Shown here: positions 7,491 through 15,794 of the stretch, piece after piece | How the letters are laid out: each line of letters begins with the position of its first letter | How positions within the stretch are numbered: the first letter of the stretch is position 1 | NCBI GenBank assembly: GCA_002840785.1 | Contig: PHCH01000048.1 | Location: forward strand, 1 to 34,887 | Length of the DNA stretch: 34,887 nt | Direction of reading: 5' to 3' | From: Betaproteobacteria bacterium HGW-Betaproteobacteria-4 | GTDB taxonomy: Bacteria > Pseudomonadota > Gammaproteobacteria > Burkholderiales > Rhodocyclaceae | Position numbers and translations under genes: made by a program | Notes under the pieces: generated by a model | What the model saw: the letters and a program-made list of their open reading frames with translations, nothing else | What the model was told of the DNA's origin: nothing | Database searches by the model: none

Positions 7491-7832
7491 TCAGTTTGGG
7501 ACGCCGACCTCCATGGCGTTGCGTACTTCACGCACGCCGCGGACCCGGCTGGCGAGTTCGAGGGCGCGACGCAGCGCATGTTCGTCGGGCACCACTCCGC
7601 CGACGGTCACCACGGATGATTTGGCGAGGATGCGAAACTGCGAGCCGGCCAGGCCGATGTCGGTGCGCAACAGGGTTTCAACCTTGTCGGTGAGCGCCGC
7701 GTCCTGCGCTTCGTTATTGGCGAGCATGGCGGCGAGCAATTGCGGGTCATCGGTGGCAAAGGCAGAAAGGCCGAGGCCGGCGAAGGTGGCGGCGCCGGTC
7801 AGGCAAGCGACCATGAGGTGACGTTTGAACAT
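7491..7832 (-). CDS. Periplasmic BON-domain protein
   Basis: 113 residues. A signal peptide (MFKRHLMVACLTGAATFAGLGLSAFA) is followed by a helical stretch and one BON domain (ALTDKVETLLRTDIGLAGSQF, SSVVTVGGVVPDEHALRRALELA, GVREVRNAMEV), as in OsmY-type proteins that act in the periplasm and bind phospholipid or shield the envelope under stress. ATG 7832 has AAGGA seven nt upstream. It is preceded by a sigma-54 promoter and a near-perfect GlrR site, and sits directly downstream of glrR, so it is probably a GlrR target in an envelope-stress response. Confidence 0.85.
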   Translation of the reverse strand: MFKRHLMVACLTGAATFAGLGLSAFATDDPQLLAAMLANNEAQDAALTDKVETLLRTDIGLAGSQFRILAKSSVVTVGGVVPDEHALRRALELASRVRGVREVRNAMEVGVPN

Positions 7833-7868
7833 GCTGAATCCTTTTTTTGTTGATTGCCATGGCCCTGA

Positions 7869-7884
7869 TGCGAAGTCCGTGCCA
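7869..7884 (-). promoter_or_regulatory. Sigma-54 promoter of the BON gene
   Basis: Minus strand TGGCACGGACTTCGCA. GG and GC have the correct -24/-12 spacing, and it matches the consensus TGGCACG-N4-TTGCA at all but one position. It predicts a start near 7858 and a leader of about 25 nt. Confidence 0.8.
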
Positions 7885-7907
7885 GATTTGAATTTCTCAT
7901 TCAAATC
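7885..7907. promoter_or_regulatory. Perfect inverted repeat abutting the BON promoter
   Basis: Arms GATTTGAAT and ATTCAAATC, separated by 5 nt, lie immediately upstream of the -24 element. Possible regulator operator; the protein is unknown. Confidence 0.6.
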
Positions 7908-7947
7908 AATGCACTGGAACACACGGACGTTTACGGCAAGGCATATC

Positions 7948-7965
7948 CCGTCGTCCTGTGACGAC
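7948..7965 (-). promoter_or_regulatory. Predicted GlrR binding site upstream of BON gene
   Basis: Minus strand TGTCGTCACAGGACGACG fits TGTC-N10-GACA with one mismatch (GACG). It lies about 70-80 bp upstream of the sigma-54 promoter, a usual distance for an enhancer site. Coordinates are accurate to about two bases. Confidence 0.6.
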
Positions 7966-7999
7966 AGCTGGCTTGGTGGCGAGGGACGGCGATCCCGAT

Positions 8000-9409
8000 C
8001 TACGCCGACTCCTGCCGGTCGCCACCAATCAGCGCGGCCTCGCCTTCGCTGCGAAACATGGCCGGGGTCAGGTCGTGTTTCTGCAACAGGCGATAGAACT
8101 CCGTGCGGTTGCGTTCGGCCAGGCGGGCCGCATCGGCGACGTTGCCATCGGTCAGCTTGAGCAACTGGACGAGGTAGTTACGCTCGAAACGCTGTTTGGC
8201 TTCGGCGTAGTTGAGCGCGTCCATGACCGGCACGCGCAGGGCGCGCTGGACGAGGGTCAGCGAGATGAGCGGCGTCGAGGTCAGCGCGCAGCTTTGTTCG
8301 ACGACGTTGAACAGTTGCCGGACGTTGCCCGGCCAGGCGGCCGTGGCCAGGGCTTCGAGGGCTTCCGGGGCAAAGCCGTTGACCGGCTTGCCATACTTGC
8401 CGGCGAGCAGTTTGACGAAATGCAGGGCGAGCAGCGGGATGTCTTCGCGGCGCTCGTCAAGGCGCGGCAGGGTCAGCGACACGACGTCGAGCCGATAGTA
8501 GAGATCCTCGCGGAACTGGCCCTGGGCCATGGCCAGATCAAGGTCGCGATGCGTCGCCGAAAGCAGACGGACATCGACCGGCTCGGCCCTGGTCGTGCCG
8601 ACCGGGCGCACGACGCGCTCCTGCAACACGCGCAGCAGCTTGACCTGGAGGGCGAGCGGCATGTCGCCGATTTCGTCGAGGAAAAGCGTGCCGCCGTTGG
8701 CTGTCTGGAACAGGCCGACCCGACTGGCACCGGCGCCGGTGAAGGCGCCCTTGGCGTGGCCGAAGAGCTCGGATTCGAGCAGTTGCTCGGGAATGGCGCC
8801 GCAGTTGATGGCGACGAACGGCCCCTTGGCACGCGGGCTGGCGCGGTGAATGGCGCGGGCCAGAACCTCCTTGCCCGAGCCGCTTTCGCCGCGGATCAGG
8901 ACGCTGGCGTCCGAGGCAGCGACCATGCGCGCCTCGGCCATCAATTCGGCCATCTTGCTGCTGCGAAAAATGACGCCTTCCATCCAGGCGTCGTCGCCCT
9001 TCCCGGCCGCATCCGGGGCACCGCCGGGATGCGAGTTCGGGGCCGAGAGCTGCAGGGCACGGTCGATCTTTTCGAGCAGGATCTGGCTGTCGAATGGCTT
9101 GGTCAGGTAGCCGAAAACGCCGCGCGAGGTGGCAGCGACGGCATCGGGGATGTTGCCGTGGGCGGTGAGCAGGATGACCGGCAGCGTCGGCCGCGTCCGG
9201 CGAATTTCCTCGAACAGCGCCAGGCCATCCAGCCCGGGCAGGCGCACGTCGCTGACGACGACCCGCGGCGGATCGACGGCAATCTGCGCCAGCGCCTGCT
9301 CGGCCGAGCCGACGGCGGTGATCCGGAAGCCCTTGGCGCGCAGGCGCATGGTCAGTAACTTGAGAATATCTTCGTCGTCATCGACGACCAGTACGTGTGC
9401 GCCGGCCAT
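8000..9409 (-). CDS. glrR: Sigma-54-dependent response regulator GlrR (QseF)
   Basis: 469 residues in three parts. The receiver domain (1-120) has the acidic pocket D10-D12, phospho-acceptor D54 (VVSDVRLPG), T82 and K104. The AAA+ domain (145-385) has Walker A GESGSGKE (174-181), the sigma-54 contact loop GAFTGA (221-226) and Walker B LFLDEIG. A Fis-type helix-turn-helix ends the chain ([22 protein letters not shown]). It activates sigma-54 promoters when phosphorylated by GlrK. In enterobacteria GlrR binds TGTC-N10-GACA and activates glmY and rpoE. Its start overlaps the qseG stop by one base (TAATG). Candidate targets here are the BON gene downstream and the bactofilin gene upstream. Confidence 0.93.
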   Translation of the reverse strand: MAGAHVLVVDDDEDILKLLTMRLRAKGFRITAVGSAEQALAQIAVDPPRVVVSDVRLPGLDGLALFEEIRRTRPTLPVILLTAHGNIPDAVAATSRGVFGYLTKPFDSQILLEKIDRALQLSAPNSHPGGAPDAAGKGDDAWMEGVIFRSSKMAELMAEARMVAASDASVLIRGESGSGKEVLARAIHRASPRAKGPFVAINCGAIPEQLLESELFGHAKGAFTGAGASRVGLFQTANGGTLFLDEIGDMPLALQVKLLRVLQERVVRPVGTTRAEPVDVRLLSATHRDLDLAMAQGQFREDLYYRLDVVSLTLPRLDERREDIPLLALHFVKLLAGKYGKPVNGFAPEALEALATAAWPGNVRQLFNVVEQSCALTSTPLISLTLVQRALRVPVMDALNYAEAKQRFERNYLVQLLKLTDGNVADAARLAERNRTEFYRLLQKHDLTPAMFRSEGEAALIGGDRQESA

Positions 9410-9957
9410 TACCGCTTGCCTCCGTTCGGGCTGACCACGCGCGGGCGCGGGATCAGCGTTTTTTCAATATTGGCCAGGCTGTCGAGCTTTTCCTGCAACT
9501 CGGTGGTCTTGCGCTGGCTGTCCTTCAATTGCAGGCCCTGCTTTTCAAGCTGGCTTTCGAGTTTCAGGCGTTCCTGATAGTTGTCGGCGAGCTGCCGGGC
9601 CAGCGGGTGAAAAGACACCGCTTCCGGTTCGGTCGATTTGAGAACGCCTTCGAGCAGGGCCAGCCCCTTGCCGAGATCCTGCTGGACGCGTGGATGGCCG
9701 AGAAACAGGGCCATCCTGACCTGGGTGAAGGGCGTTTGCGGCACGGCGGCGAGGACCGACCGCTCGCGGCCCAGCTCGGCCGGCGTCATCCGCGTCAGGC
9801 TCTGGTTGTAGTGCAGCGCCCCCTCCGGGCTGGCGTCGTCGAGGTGCAGTTTCCTGGCCAGCGGGCCGGAAGCACAGCCTGCTACGGTCAACCCGAAAAA
9901 AAGGCCAAAAATGAAAACCGCCAGGCGGCGGGAAAGCGTCGGGAATTTACTGCTCAT
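9409..9957 (-). CDS. qseG: QseG-like outer-membrane lipoprotein
   Basis: 182 residues, between glrK and glrR as in the enterobacterial glrK-qseG-glrR order. The N-terminus is a lipoprotein signal, with basic start MSSKFPTLSRR, hydrophobic core VFIFGLFFGLTVAGC and lipobox VAGC. The mature part has helices with a C-terminal coiled coil (QERLKLESQLEKQGLQLKDS). QseG interacts with and stimulates the kinase in enterobacteria. The start at 9957 overlaps the end of the kinase gene by 11 nt. Notably, the signal-peptide core and the lipobox up to Ala are encoded by a copy of the dispersed repeat (9880-9918), read in the antisense frame. Identification rests on gene order and lipoprotein character more than on strong sequence similarity. 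Confidence 0.78.
   Translation of the reverse strand: MSSKFPTLSRRLAVFIFGLFFGLTVAGCASGPLARKLHLDDASPEGALHYNQSLTRMTPAELGRERSVLAAVPQTPFTQVRMALFLGHPRVQQDLGKGLALLEGVLKSTEPEAVSFHPLARQLADNYQERLKLESQLEKQGLQLKDSQRKTTELQEKLDSLANIEKTLIPRPRVVSPNGGKR
9880..9918 (+). repeat. Dispersed repeat, copy R5 (forms the qseG signal peptide)
   Basis: Plus strand TGCTACGGTCAACCCG, an A-run, then GGCCAAAAATGAAAA. Antisense to qseG, read as FIFGLFFGLTVA. Confidence 0.9.
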
Positions 9958-11276
9958 CAGGTATTTCCACACAAAAATGGGCGCCCGTTTCTTGCGGGAC
10001 GAGATAGACCGTGCCACCCATCGCCCGCACCAGTTCGCGCACGATGGAAAGCCCGACGCCGCTGCCCTGCCTGGGAGCCGGCGCGACGCGCTGGCCCTGG
10101 ACAAACGGTTCAAAAATGCGCTGCCGGTCTTCTTCTGCAATGCCGGGGCCCTGATCGACGCACTCGAAGCGCCAGAGGCCGTCGGCGTGGCTGACCGAGA
10201 GGCGGATTTCGCCGTTTTCCGGGCTGAAATCGATGGCGTTGGACAACAGGTTGTCGAGCACCACCGACATTTTTTCAGCGTCGAGCATCGCCGTTTCCTG
10301 GGAGGATTCGACGATAACCTTCAACTGCCGCGACTGGCTGTGCAGTTCGCGCCGCTGCGCCACCGTGGTCAGCAGTTTGCGCAGGCGTATCGGCGCAATC
10401 TGCAGGCGGCGCGCCTCGAAGGCGGCGGCATTGAGCGTGAGCAGGCTTTCAATTTGCGCCTGCAGGCTGACGACATTGTGCTGGAGGATATTGACCACCT
10501 CGCGCTGGCCCTCCGCCAAGGGGATGCCGCAAGGCACGCTCGCGGTCGGCCTCCAGCTCGCCGAGGCGCTGACGCAACCAGTCCAGCCGCTTGCCGAGCT
10601 GGCGCAAGTCGGCCGGGCCGCCGACCGTGACCGCTTCGTCGAAACGACTGGCGCCAAGGCGGATGATGGCCTGCTCCAGATGGCGCACCGGGCGGACCAG
10701 CCACCAGCCCATGGCCAGCGCGACGAGCAGCGCACCGCACAGAGCCAGGGCGATACGCGCCCCCAGACGCATCCGGTTGGCCTCAAGTTCTTCGAGCGAT
10801 TTCCGGTTCTCGCCCTCGATCCAGCGTTGCCCCGCCTGCTTCAACAAGCCATCCAGCTCGGCCATGCGGGCCAGCAGGGGAATGATCTCGGCCTGGGGAA
10901 TATTCTGATCGAGGCTGCTGCGCAGCGCCTCGGCCACCATGCGCCAGCCACCGAGCAAGGGTTGGAGCGGTTCGGCGGCCAGCGTGTCGAGCCGGTCGAC
11001 GACGGCCAGCGACTGGCTGAGGTGCTCGTCGAAGCGCTGGCGGAAAACCGGGTTGTCGAGCACGAGATACTGCCGGGCACTGCGTTCGATATCGACAGTG
11101 CGCTCGCCCAGCTCCTGGATCGACGCCGTCAACTGGATGGCCCGCTCGCTGCCGCGCCGGCTTTGATCGACCAGCCTTTCGACCACCAGCCAGCTTTGCA
11201 CCGCCGCACCGCCGAGGAGCAGGACGATCAGGGCAAAGCCAAGCAACATCCCCTGGCGGAAGGAAATTCGATTCAT
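9947..11276 (-). pseudogene. glrK: Sensor histidine kinase GlrK (QseE), H-box deleted and frameshifted
   Basis: Two frames together make a QseE/GlrK-type kinase. From 11276: N-terminal membrane helix (GMLLGFALIVLLLGGAAVQSWLVV), periplasmic helical sensor, second helix (ARIALALCGALLVALAMGWWLV), and a HAMP-like linker ending LGELEADRERALRH. The other frame resumes at PLAEGQREVVNILQHNV and contains the N box (VVLDNLLSNAIDFSPE), G1 box (DQGPGI) and G2 box (GSGVGLSIVRELV) to a stop at 9947. Missing between them is the segment with the phosphorylated His (family pattern SHELKTPLTAL), so about 74-76 nt are gone and the frame is broken. As written it could not phosphorylate GlrR. The flanks are intact, so an assembly error is a real alternative. 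Confidence 0.85.
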
Positions 11277-11408
11277 CGGCGCTCTGAGTCTGAAAATTGA
11301 AGTTTAAACCGCCGCCAGGCCGGGCAAAGCGGAATGCCGCCCGAAAAGCAGGCCTCATCGCCCTCGGCGCGTGAAATTTATTTCAATTTATTCAATAACT
11401 TGGATTCA

Positions 11409-11426
11409 TGTCGCAATTTCACGACA
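11409..11426. promoter_or_regulatory. Predicted GlrR binding site 1, bactofilin promoter
   Basis: TGTCGCAATTTCACGACA, a perfect TGTC-N10-GACA, the published GlrR pattern. Repeated exactly 66 bp downstream, about 6.3 helical turns. Confidence 0.8.
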
Positions 11427-11474
11427 CGCATTCTGGCTAGATTAACTGCCTTTGCCGGGAATGCCAAAAATATC

Positions 11475-11492
11475 TGTCGCAATTTCACGACA
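11475..11492. promoter_or_regulatory. Predicted GlrR binding site 2, bactofilin promoter
   Basis: The same 18-nt sequence as at 11409, including the ten inner bases. Its centre is about 90 bp upstream of the sigma-54 promoter. Confidence 0.8.
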
Positions 11493-11566
11493 GACTGGCC
11501 GAATGAATTCCGATACAACTTTCAAATTAATTCGTAACACACTGATTAATTTGTATTTATATTCCA

Positions 11567-11582
11567 TGGCACGCTTATCGCA
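11567..11582 (+). promoter_or_regulatory. Sigma-54 promoter of the bactofilin gene
   Basis: TGGCACGCTTATCGCA, with correct -24/-12 spacing and the same TCGCA -12 variant as the BON promoter. It predicts a start near 11593 and a leader of about 40 nt. Confidence 0.8.
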
Positions 11583-11631
11583 AAGGGCTTCCGGCCAGCC
11601 AATCATCAAACCCTTCAGAACCGGAGTCCCC

Positions 11632-12171
11632 ATGTTCAGCAAACCCAACGTCCCCAACCGCAACGACCCTATCACCCGCAAGGATGTGAACAGCATTCTG
11701 GGTAGCCCCGCCAACAATCTCAAAGCCGCCACCACAATCGCGCCACCCGTCGCCCAGCCCGAAAAAAACGAGATGCCGGCTGAAAACGTCATCGGTGCCC
11801 GTCTCATCGTCGGCCCCGACGTCAAACTCAAGGGCGCCGAAATTCTCGATTGCGACACCCTGGTCGTCGAAGGACGCGTCGAAGCCACCATGGACAGCCG
11901 GGTCATCCGCATCGCCGAAAACGGCTCGTTCTCGGGCAAGGTCAGCATCGACATCGCCGAAATCCATGGCTGTTTCGAAGGCGAACTGACTGCCCGCTCG
12001 CAACTGATCATCCACGCCACCGGCAAGGTCACCGGCAAGATCCGCTACGGCAAGCTGGTCATCGACGAAGGCGGCGAACTGTGTGGCGACATCAGCACCC
12101 TGTCGGCCGAGAAATCAACCCCCTTCCATCTTCGTGAAGAGCCAGCCAAGGCATTCGCCGTTGCCGGTTGA
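11632..12171 (+). CDS. Bactofilin (polymer-forming cytoskeletal protein)
   Basis: 179 residues. Central residues 50-150 are a bactofilin (DUF583) right-handed beta-helix: VIGARLIVGPDVKLKGAEIL, CDTLVVEGRVEATMDS, RVIRIAENGSFSGKVSI, AEIHGCFEGELTA, each a short strand-turn unit, flanked by Pro-rich disordered ends as usual. Bactofilins polymerise without nucleotide at the inner membrane and organise cell-wall or envelope machinery. ATG 11632 has GGAG at good spacing; the longer upstream frame has no such site. It is under a sigma-54 promoter with two GlrR sites, a control I have not seen described for bactofilins. The acyltransferase gene follows closely and is probably co-transcribed. Confidence 0.9.
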   Translation: MFSKPNVPNRNDPITRKDVNSILGSPANNLKAATTIAPPVAQPEKNEMPAENVIGARLIVGPDVKLKGAEILDCDTLVVEGRVEATMDSRVIRIAENGSFSGKVSIDIAEIHGCFEGELTARSQLIIHATGKVTGKIRYGKLVIDEGGELCGDISTLSAEKSTPFHLREEPAKAFAVAG

Positions 12172-12194
12172 TCACCCAATGCAAATTTCATAGA

Positions 12195-12818
12195 ATGCAG
12201 CGTATGCAAAAAGTCATAAGCTTCGGATCCTCGCCAGTGTCCGGCCTGATGCCGGCACTGCTGGCGTCGTCCGGCGCCGGCCGGGTTGTCGATTTGCCGG
12301 AACTGGTGGTGGCCCCGGCCGTCACCTACCATCAGCATCGCGCCTGCAGTGCCCTGGTCCGCCGCATGTACGCCTGGCGCGGCTACCGGACTTCGCCGCC
12401 GCGGCAACTGATCGAAGATCCCAATCACGCCACGCTGGGCGCCTGGATGGACGGCGAACTCGTGGCGACACTAACCGCCTCCCGCGACTCCGCGGCCGGA
12501 CTGCTTGCCGACAATCTCTACGCCGAAGAGTTGGCCGTCCTCCGCAAGCCTTCCCGGGTCATCAGCGAAGTCACCCGGCTGGCTGTCGATACCGACTGCC
12601 ATGACCCGGAAATTCTGAAGTCGCTTTTCCGCTCAAGCTACCAGTATGCCCGGGCTGTTTTCGGGGTGACCGACGTGGTCATCGAAGTCAATCCGCGTCA
12701 CGCCTCGTACTATCGCCGGGAGTTCGGTTTCTCGCAGATCGGTACGGTTCGCACCTGCCCCCGGGTCGATGCGCCAGCCGTACTGCTGCATCGTCCGCTC
12801 GGCAATCTTCACTTCTAG
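12195..12818 (+). CDS. FeeM-like N-acyltransferase (GNAT/autoinducer-synthase fold)
   Basis: About 207 residues. The C-terminal three quarters resemble FeeM-type N-acyl amino acid synthases and related GNAT proteins: YHQHRACSALVRRMYAWRGY, TLGAWMDGELVATLTASRD, EEL plus VISEVTRLAVDTDC (the conserved E-x-x-R-L-A motif of this group), and EVNPRHASYYRREFGF, a typical acyltransferase end. Such enzymes join a fatty acyl chain to an amino acid or related amine; substrate unknown. The start is uncertain: TTG 12168 overlaps the bactofilin stop, with ATGs at 12195 and 12204. Probably the second gene of the GlrR-controlled bactofilin operon, though a weak own promoter is possible. A strong terminator follows. 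Confidence 0.72.
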   Translation: MQRMQKVISFGSSPVSGLMPALLASSGAGRVVDLPELVVAPAVTYHQHRACSALVRRMYAWRGYRTSPPRQLIEDPNHATLGAWMDGELVATLTASRDSAAGLLADNLYAEELAVLRKPSRVISEVTRLAVDTDCHDPEILKSLFRSSYQYARAVFGVTDVVIEVNPRHASYYRREFGFSQIGTVRTCPRVDAPAVLLHRPLGNLHF

Positions 12819-12835
12819 CTTCCGCTTCACCCCAG

Positions 12836-12876
12836 GCAAATGGCCAGCCCCGAGCTTCGGGAGACTGGCCATTTGC
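12836..12876 (+). terminator. Strong nested-hairpin terminator
   Basis: A perfect 12-bp stem GCAAATGGCCAG / CTGGCCATTTGC encloses a second hairpin CCCGA-GCT-TCGGG. It ends the bactofilin-acyltransferase transcript before ettA. Confidence 0.8.
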
Positions 12877-12934
12877 TTTGAAGGGCCGTAGACTCGCGCA
12901 TCATTCATCTTTACGACGACAGGTAGGTTGTTCA

Positions 12935-14466
<1,532 letters not shown>

Positions 14467-14481
14467 AAACGAATGGCCGGA

Positions 14482-14521
14482 ATTTCAATTTCGGCCGTTT
14501 TTCCCGGTTGACCGTAGCAAT
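14482..14521 (-). repeat. Dispersed repeat, copy R6 (intergenic, after ettA)
   Basis: Plus strand ATTTCAATTTCGGCCGTTTT then TCCCGGTTGACCGTAGCA. It lies 16 nt after the ettA stop, before its terminator. Nearly the same as R2. Confidence 0.92.
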
Positions 14522-14545
14522 CGGTTTTCCGGACTCCAGATGCAA

Positions 14546-14577
14546 AACGGGCGCCGCTTGGCGCCCGTTCTTTTTTC
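14546..14577 (+). terminator. Rho-independent terminator after ettA
   Basis: Stem AACGGGCGCC / GGCGCCCGTT around GCTT, followed by a T-run (14570-14577). Confidence 0.9.
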
Positions 14578-14607
14578 TTCCTCCCGCCGATGCGGAAGGC
14601 TGAAAAC

Positions 14608-14886
14608 TTAGTGTTTGAGGCTGGCTGAGAAAACCGCCTTGGACTTCTCGGAAAACTGGAATTCGTTGAACGCGCGGGTGATTTCGGCTTCGTTACGGCC
14701 TTCGGATTGATCTTCGAAGCTGATACCGATGATCTTGCCATTGGCGGCCAGGGTCTGGAAGGCAAAACGCCAGCGTTGTGCTTCAGCCAGCCGCTCGCGC
14801 AGTTCAGCTTCTTTGGAAATTGTGATACCGGCTTTCTTCAGTGAATCCAGGAATTGTTCGAAGGATTCGTTGCTCAGACTGCCCAT
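14608..14886 (-). CDS. Small hypothetical protein
   Basis: 92 residues, family not recognised. The first half is helical (SNESFEQFLDSLKKAGITISKEAELRERL in two stretches), the second looks like beta strands (RWRFAFQTLAANGKIIGISFED). No signal or membrane segment. GGAG lies nine nt before ATG 14886. It converges on the ettA terminator and is single-gene. Its start is 112 nt from the divergent methyltransferase. Confidence 0.7.
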   Translation of the reverse strand: MGSLSNESFEQFLDSLKKAGITISKEAELRERLAEAQRWRFAFQTLAANGKIIGISFEDQSEGRNEAEITRAFNEFQFSEKSKAVFSASLKH

Positions 14887-14998
14887 TTAACTATCTCCGT
14901 AGGTATGCGGTGTTTGATCACCATGAGCCTAATAACGACTCGACTTTGATTCGGTTGACACGAAAGTGAGAGAAGTTTGAATGCGATAATGTCGCCCC

Positions 14999-15788
14999 AT
15001 GAAGAAGTCCCGGACAGTCCATTGAACTGCTCAAGGAACTCCACATCCTCACCCGTGACGGCAAGCTCAATCAAGACACTCGGCGCAAGCTCAAACAGGT
15101 CTATCACCTCTATCAATTCATCGAACCGCTGCTGGATGGCGCCGAGACCTTGGTCGACCATGGGGCCGGCAAGTCCTATCTCGGTTTCATCCTCTACGAT
15201 CTCTGTATCAAGGAACGTGCCAGCGGCGAGATCATTGGCATAGAAACGCGCCAGGAACTCGTCGAAAAATCGCGCGAATTGGCCGCAAGGCTTGGCTTTG
15301 AGCGCATGCGCTTCCTCGCCTGCACGGTTGAGGATTCGCTGACTGCGCCAGAGTTGCCGGCCAGCGTCGATGTCGTGACAGCGCTACACGCTTGCAATAC
15401 GGCGACCGACGATGCCATCCGTTTCGCCCTGACCAAGAATGCCCGCCATATTGTCCTTGTGCCTTGCTGCCAGGCCGAAGTCGCAGCCACGATGCGCGCC
15501 AAAAAGAACGAATCTTTGGGTAAAACGCCGCTATCCGAACTTTGGCGACACCCGATCCATACACGCGAACTTGGCAGTCACCTGACGAACGTCCTGCGTT
15601 GCCTGCTGCTCGAATCGCACGGCTACGACGTCACGGTCACTGAACTGGTCGGCTGGGAACATTCGATGAAGAACGAGCTGATCATCGCCAGCAAGCGCGG
15701 CAATCCGCGCAAGAACGCCCGCGAACGGGCCGAAGCCATCCTGCGCGAATTCAATATCGAAGAACTTGCGCCGCGTTTCACGTACTAA
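14999..15788 (+). pseudogene. SAM-dependent methyltransferase (Methyltransf_32-like), frameshift at start
   Basis: The only suitable start, ATG 14999, opens a frame that stops after eight codons, while the good frame (RSPGQSIELLKELHILTRDGKL ... onward) has a stop at 15000-15002 and no start codon before TTG/ATG sites near 15140-15150. Removing one base (for example an extra A in ATGAAGAAG or C in the CCC run) restores an open protein of about 262 residues. The SAM site is VDHGAGKSYLGFIL, and the later motif ALHACNTATDDAI...VLVPCC fits the Methyltransf_32 family, whose substrates are mostly unknown. It ends four codons before rlhA and probably shares its transcript. A one-base sequencing error is likely. 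Confidence 0.78.
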
Positions 15789-15794
15789 CGCACC

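Larger units (their letters stand above)
11277..11631. other. 355-bp control region between glrK and the bactofilin gene
   Basis: No gene. It is visibly AT-richer than its surroundings, holding two perfect TGTC-N10-GACA sites and one sigma-54 promoter pointing at the bactofilin gene. On the glrK side I find no sigma-54 promoter with correct spacing. A further partly similar AT-rich stretch (GTGAAATTTATTTCAATT) lies at about 11369-11386. Confidence 0.7.

Noticed and set aside
7958-9358. A 466-codon open frame opposite glrR
   Set aside because: Shadow of the GC-rich glrR gene, with low-complexity composition and no recognisable motif; glrR itself has all family motifs.
11310-11330. A sigma-54 promoter for glrK on the minus strand
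   Set aside because: A GGCA...TTGC pair is present but one base too far apart for -24/-12.
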